A DNA stretch of 34,030 nt, from positions 1-34,030 of the forward strand of contig NZ_STGU01000023.1 of the NCBI RefSeq assembly GCF_004912135.1. The letters run 5' to 3'. The notes beneath the pieces are model-generated. The model was not told where the DNA came from, made no database searches, and saw only the letters and a program-made list of their open reading frames with translations. Both the position numbers and the translations under genes were made by a program. Positions 32,199 to 34,030 of this stretch are shown piece after piece. The first letter of the stretch is position 1. Each line of letters opens with the position of its first letter. Source of the stretch: Rhizobium rosettiformans W3 (GTDB lineage Bacteria; Pseudomonadota; Alphaproteobacteria; Rhizobiales; Rhizobiaceae).

Positions 32199-32520
32199 TT
32201 GACAGCCATTCCGTACATCGCCGACGACAAAATAAATCGGACGAAAGAATTCCCCGCCGATCCCCGAGCGCGAGGTTGTTCCAAGGAAACCGTTTTTCGC
32301 CGACATTTTTCCGTACATCGCCGACGACATCCCGTACATCGCCGACATTTTTCCGTACATCGCCGACGACAAAAACTACAAGCACCTGATTTTGCATGAA
32401 AAATAGCAATTTTTTTTCCTAAAACTATTTAAAACACCTAAAACGAGACAAAAACAAAAAACTGCCGACAAAAATGACCGAACAGACATTAGTGAATGAA
32501 AAATATATTAGGATTTTGCG
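32175..32520 (+). other. Iteron origin of replication (oriV) with AT-rich stretch
   Basis: Five direct repeats of CCGTACATCGCCGAC(GAC) begin at 32175, 32211, 32311, 32332 and 32353; copy 4 lacks the final GAC, and a degenerate one lies near 32290. Four carry the full 18-mer and three continue with AAAA. The starts are 36, 100, 21 and 21 bases apart. Directly downstream, 32385-32520 is strongly AT-rich (runs of A and T), as expected for strand opening. Together with the adjacent repA this is the plasmid origin. The remaining 32521-32794 has no supported gene apart from the candidate at 32626. Confidence 0.85.
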
Positions 32521-32625
32521 ATGCAAAAAATGCTCTCCCATTTCGGTTTCCCAACGACAAAAACAGCATTCCAATCTGCTCCAAAAAAACAAGATTGGCT
32601 CGTAAATGGAAGCATCCGAAGATTG

Positions 32626-32871
32626 TCACTGGGTCAATACAGATTTTACGCTAGGTGCGGGCGAAGCGTCAGCCACCAGCCAGATGCCGAGCGATATACA
32701 CACAGCCGCTGTAATTGGACCCCACCAGTCGAAAAGGTCAGCAATTTCTCTCGTCGGAGGAAGTGGGGGTGCGTTTGCGACGACATCCAGCAAATCAACG
32801 TGGTTTGTATTTTGCTTCAAGTAGTGCCACGGCTTTTTCAAACGCCTCACCCAAAACCCATCCATTGGCAT
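32626..32871 (-). CDS. Candidate small membrane protein downstream of the par genes
   Basis: The frame is 81 codons, but the first 25 overlap the end of the RHH gene in another frame, so the true start would be later (no good start codon or ribosome-binding site seen). The last 50 residues look protein-like, with REIADLFDWWGPITAAVCIS followed by LGIWLVA, a possible membrane segment. Weak support; it could be a chance frame. Confidence 0.25.
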   Translation of the reverse strand: MPMDGFWVRRLKKPWHYLKQNTNHVDLLDVVANAPPLPPTREIADLFDWWGPITAAVCISLGIWLVADASPAPSVKSVLTQ

Positions 32872-33172
32872 CGGCTACGCCGTAGAATTGCTCTATTGTT
32901 TCCGGGCGCACCTTAAGATTGAGTTGCGCGGATCGACCTGTGCGATACCGTCGAACCGGCTTCGCCAATGGCGTTTCTTGCGCTGTCTCTACCTTCTTTG
33001 CGGCTTCGCGGCTCGTGAAGCTTGACCGGGCGGCTGCCTGTTCTATTTTGCTCCTGTCCGGTCGTGGGGGCGATTTCGGTTGGAAGACGCTCAGATCATC
33101 GAGGTCAGACGTGACCGGTCCATCAGGCAGATCGTCGTCTTCAAAGCCCAAACTTGGTCGTGTTGCCATCAT
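32795..33172 (-). CDS. Ribbon-helix-helix partition protein (ParB-like partner)
   Basis: The 125-residue product has a disordered, Pro-rich, acidic N-terminal half and a C-terminal block RSAQLNLKVRPETIEQFYGV followed by a helix, the ribbon-helix-helix fold of small plasmid centromere-binding proteins. Its ATG overlaps the parA stop by 4 bases (ATGA), so the two are coupled. In type Ib partition systems such proteins bind repeats upstream of parA and stimulate its ATPase. The repeats at 33899-34014 fit that role. It probably also represses the operon. Confidence 0.8.
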   Translation of the reverse strand: MMATRPSLGFEDDDLPDGPVTSDLDDLSVFQPKSPPRPDRSKIEQAAARSSFTSREAAKKVETAQETPLAKPVRRYRTGRSAQLNLKVRPETIEQFYGVADANGWVLGEAFEKAVALLEAKYKPR

Positions 33173-33858
33173 GCCGCCCTCCCCTTGGATTCCTGAACCG
33201 CCTTCAGCCTGGCAATGACCTCTGCGGTGAATTCCATGGCGTTTTGGGTGGCCTTGTCGATATTACTTACGAGTTTGGGGTCCAGCTTTCCGAGTAAACC
33301 ACCAAAGTCGAGAAGATCGCGATATGCGGCGCGTTCAACGATTGAACTGTTGAACACCTCAATACCTGCGCTGTCGAGTTGGTCGCGTACGTTGCGCAAC
33401 GAACGAGAAGCGATCGCAGCACTTACCCTGGTTAACAAAACGGCATGCGGTATCTCGCGCTTTGCCATTCGAGACTGGTTGCGAATGAGTTTGATTGTCT
33501 TGGAGGCGCCTTTTGCATCCATTGATGCTCCTTGGGTGGGAATGATAACGAAATCTGACATGCCGATTGCGTTTGCAACCATGAGACTTGCGGTCCCCTC
33601 AAGATCGATGATCACGAACTGATGAGCGCTTGCTGCCTCCTCGATCAGATCTACGATCGTGTCCTCCGTGACGTCGCTGATAATTGAAATGTTTTTCGGT
33701 TTTCCCGGAAGATTGCCCCATTGCGATATCCACCGCTCGGGATCGGCATCAATGATTGCGATGCTCGCACCCCTGGCAGCAAGTTCTCCGGCGAGCAGGA
33801 GTGCTGAAGTCGTTTTTCCCGCGCCGCCTTTTGGGTTGGCGAATGAAATTACCGGCAT
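33169..33858 (-). CDS. parA: ParA-type partition ATPase
   Basis: The 229-residue deviant Walker ATPase has KGGAGKTT (10-17), FVIIDLEG and FVIIPTQGASMDAKGA. It lacks an N-terminal DNA-binding domain, as in small ParA/VirC1-like proteins of type Ib systems, which move plasmid copies over the nucleoid. GGAG lies 8 bases before the ATG. It is the first gene of the two-gene par operon, transcribed toward the origin, with centromere-like repeats immediately upstream. Confidence 0.94.
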   Translation of the reverse strand: MPVISFANPKGGAGKTTSALLLAGELAARGASIAIIDADPERWISQWGNLPGKPKNISIISDVTEDTIVDLIEEAASAHQFVIIDLEGTASLMVANAIGMSDFVIIPTQGASMDAKGASKTIKLIRNQSRMAKREIPHAVLLTRVSAAIASRSLRNVRDQLDSAGIEVFNSSIVERAAYRDLLDFGGLLGKLDPKLVSNIDKATQNAMEFTAEVIARLKAVQESKGRAA

Positions 33859-33898
33859 GCTTGATTCTCCATCGGGAACTTTTGTTGTTCAAACATTG

Positions 33899-34014
33899 AG
33901 CTACTAGATAGCGAGCTGGAGCCTACTAGATAGCTACCACATATCATATTAATAGCGAAAAGCTAGATGGTAGCTACTAGATAGCCTTAGGATATATAGT
34001 AGCTACTGGATACT
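33899..34014 (+). repeat. Centromere-like repeats (parS) upstream of parA
   Basis: The 12-mer CTACTAGATAGC occurs at 33901, 33923 and 33974, with a diverged copy (CTACTGGATAC) at 34004 and a partial GCTAGATGGTAG near 33962. The copies lie immediately upstream of parA and are AT-rich compared with the rest of the window, as expected of a type Ib parS and par-operon operator. The array may continue beyond the window. Confidence 0.75.
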
Positions 34015-34030
34015 TCATTGGTGGCGGTCG

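Noticed and set aside
32175..32374. Regularly repeated 18-mers resembling a short CRISPR array
   Set aside because: Spacing is irregular (36, 100, 21, 21), the gaps are not spacer-like, and the repeats lie between repA and an AT-rich stretch, which fits iterons. No cas gene is present.

Overview
The window reads as part of a plasmid (or a chromid-like replicon) of an alphaproteobacterium, most plausibly a marine or Rhodobacterales/Rhodospirillales-type host. The grounds are a replication initiator of the RPA/RepA family with flanking iterons, a ParA plus small ribbon-helix-helix partition pair with centromere-like repeats at the right edge, high-GC coding style, and a complete dTDP-L-rhamnose operon in the order rmlC-rmlD-rmlA-rmlB next to repA. 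That last layout resembles the rhamnose-operon 'biofilm plasmids' described in roseobacters. The host assignment is inference; no rRNA or tRNA gene is present to anchor it.

Layout. (1) 1-11,276 is a mosaic accessory region. It holds three copies of one tyrosine integrase: one cut by the window start, one 3' fragment, one intact. Each is followed by a TCCGAC hairpin and a roughly 50-bp inverted-repeat site; a fourth such site lies beside an HUH-endonuclease gene. Between these sites lie exchangeable-looking payloads: a small coiled-coil gene, a truncated surface-protein gene with a small secreted partner, a Phd/VapC toxin-antitoxin pair, the HUH Rep-like protein, a putative PD-(D/E)XK nuclease (PGN_0703-like), a DUF2958 protein and several hypotheticals, one of them broken by an in-frame amber codon. 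(2) 11,277-13,517 holds an intact RTX/S-layer-like surface protein and its small secreted partner, on the minus strand. (3) 13,838-30,624 is a surface polysaccharide locus. It contains an XRE regulator, an unknown membrane protein, two rhamnosyltransferase-like GT2 enzymes (plus strand), and, converging on them, a minus-strand cluster: rmlCDAB, wzm-wzt, a 1,228-residue multidomain glycosyltransferase with an RgpF-like end, an epimerase and a GT2-GT4 fusion. (4) 30,923-34,030 is the plasmid backbone: repA, iteron origin with AT-rich stretch, RHH partition protein, parA and parS-like repeats.

How it may work together (inference). The plasmid makes dTDP-rhamnose, assembles a rhamnose-rich glycan and exports it through Wzm/Wzt. 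The neighbouring secreted Ca-binding protein carries N-terminal 'YLxxNPDV' repeats that also occur inside the plasmid's large glycosyltransferase, so it could coat the cell by binding that glycan, as RsaA binds LPS in Caulobacter.

The most interesting structure is the integrase-hairpin-site unit repeated with different payloads. It includes a second, promoterless surface-protein copy cut at its domain boundary, which suggests a cassette system that could store or shuffle surface-protein variants.
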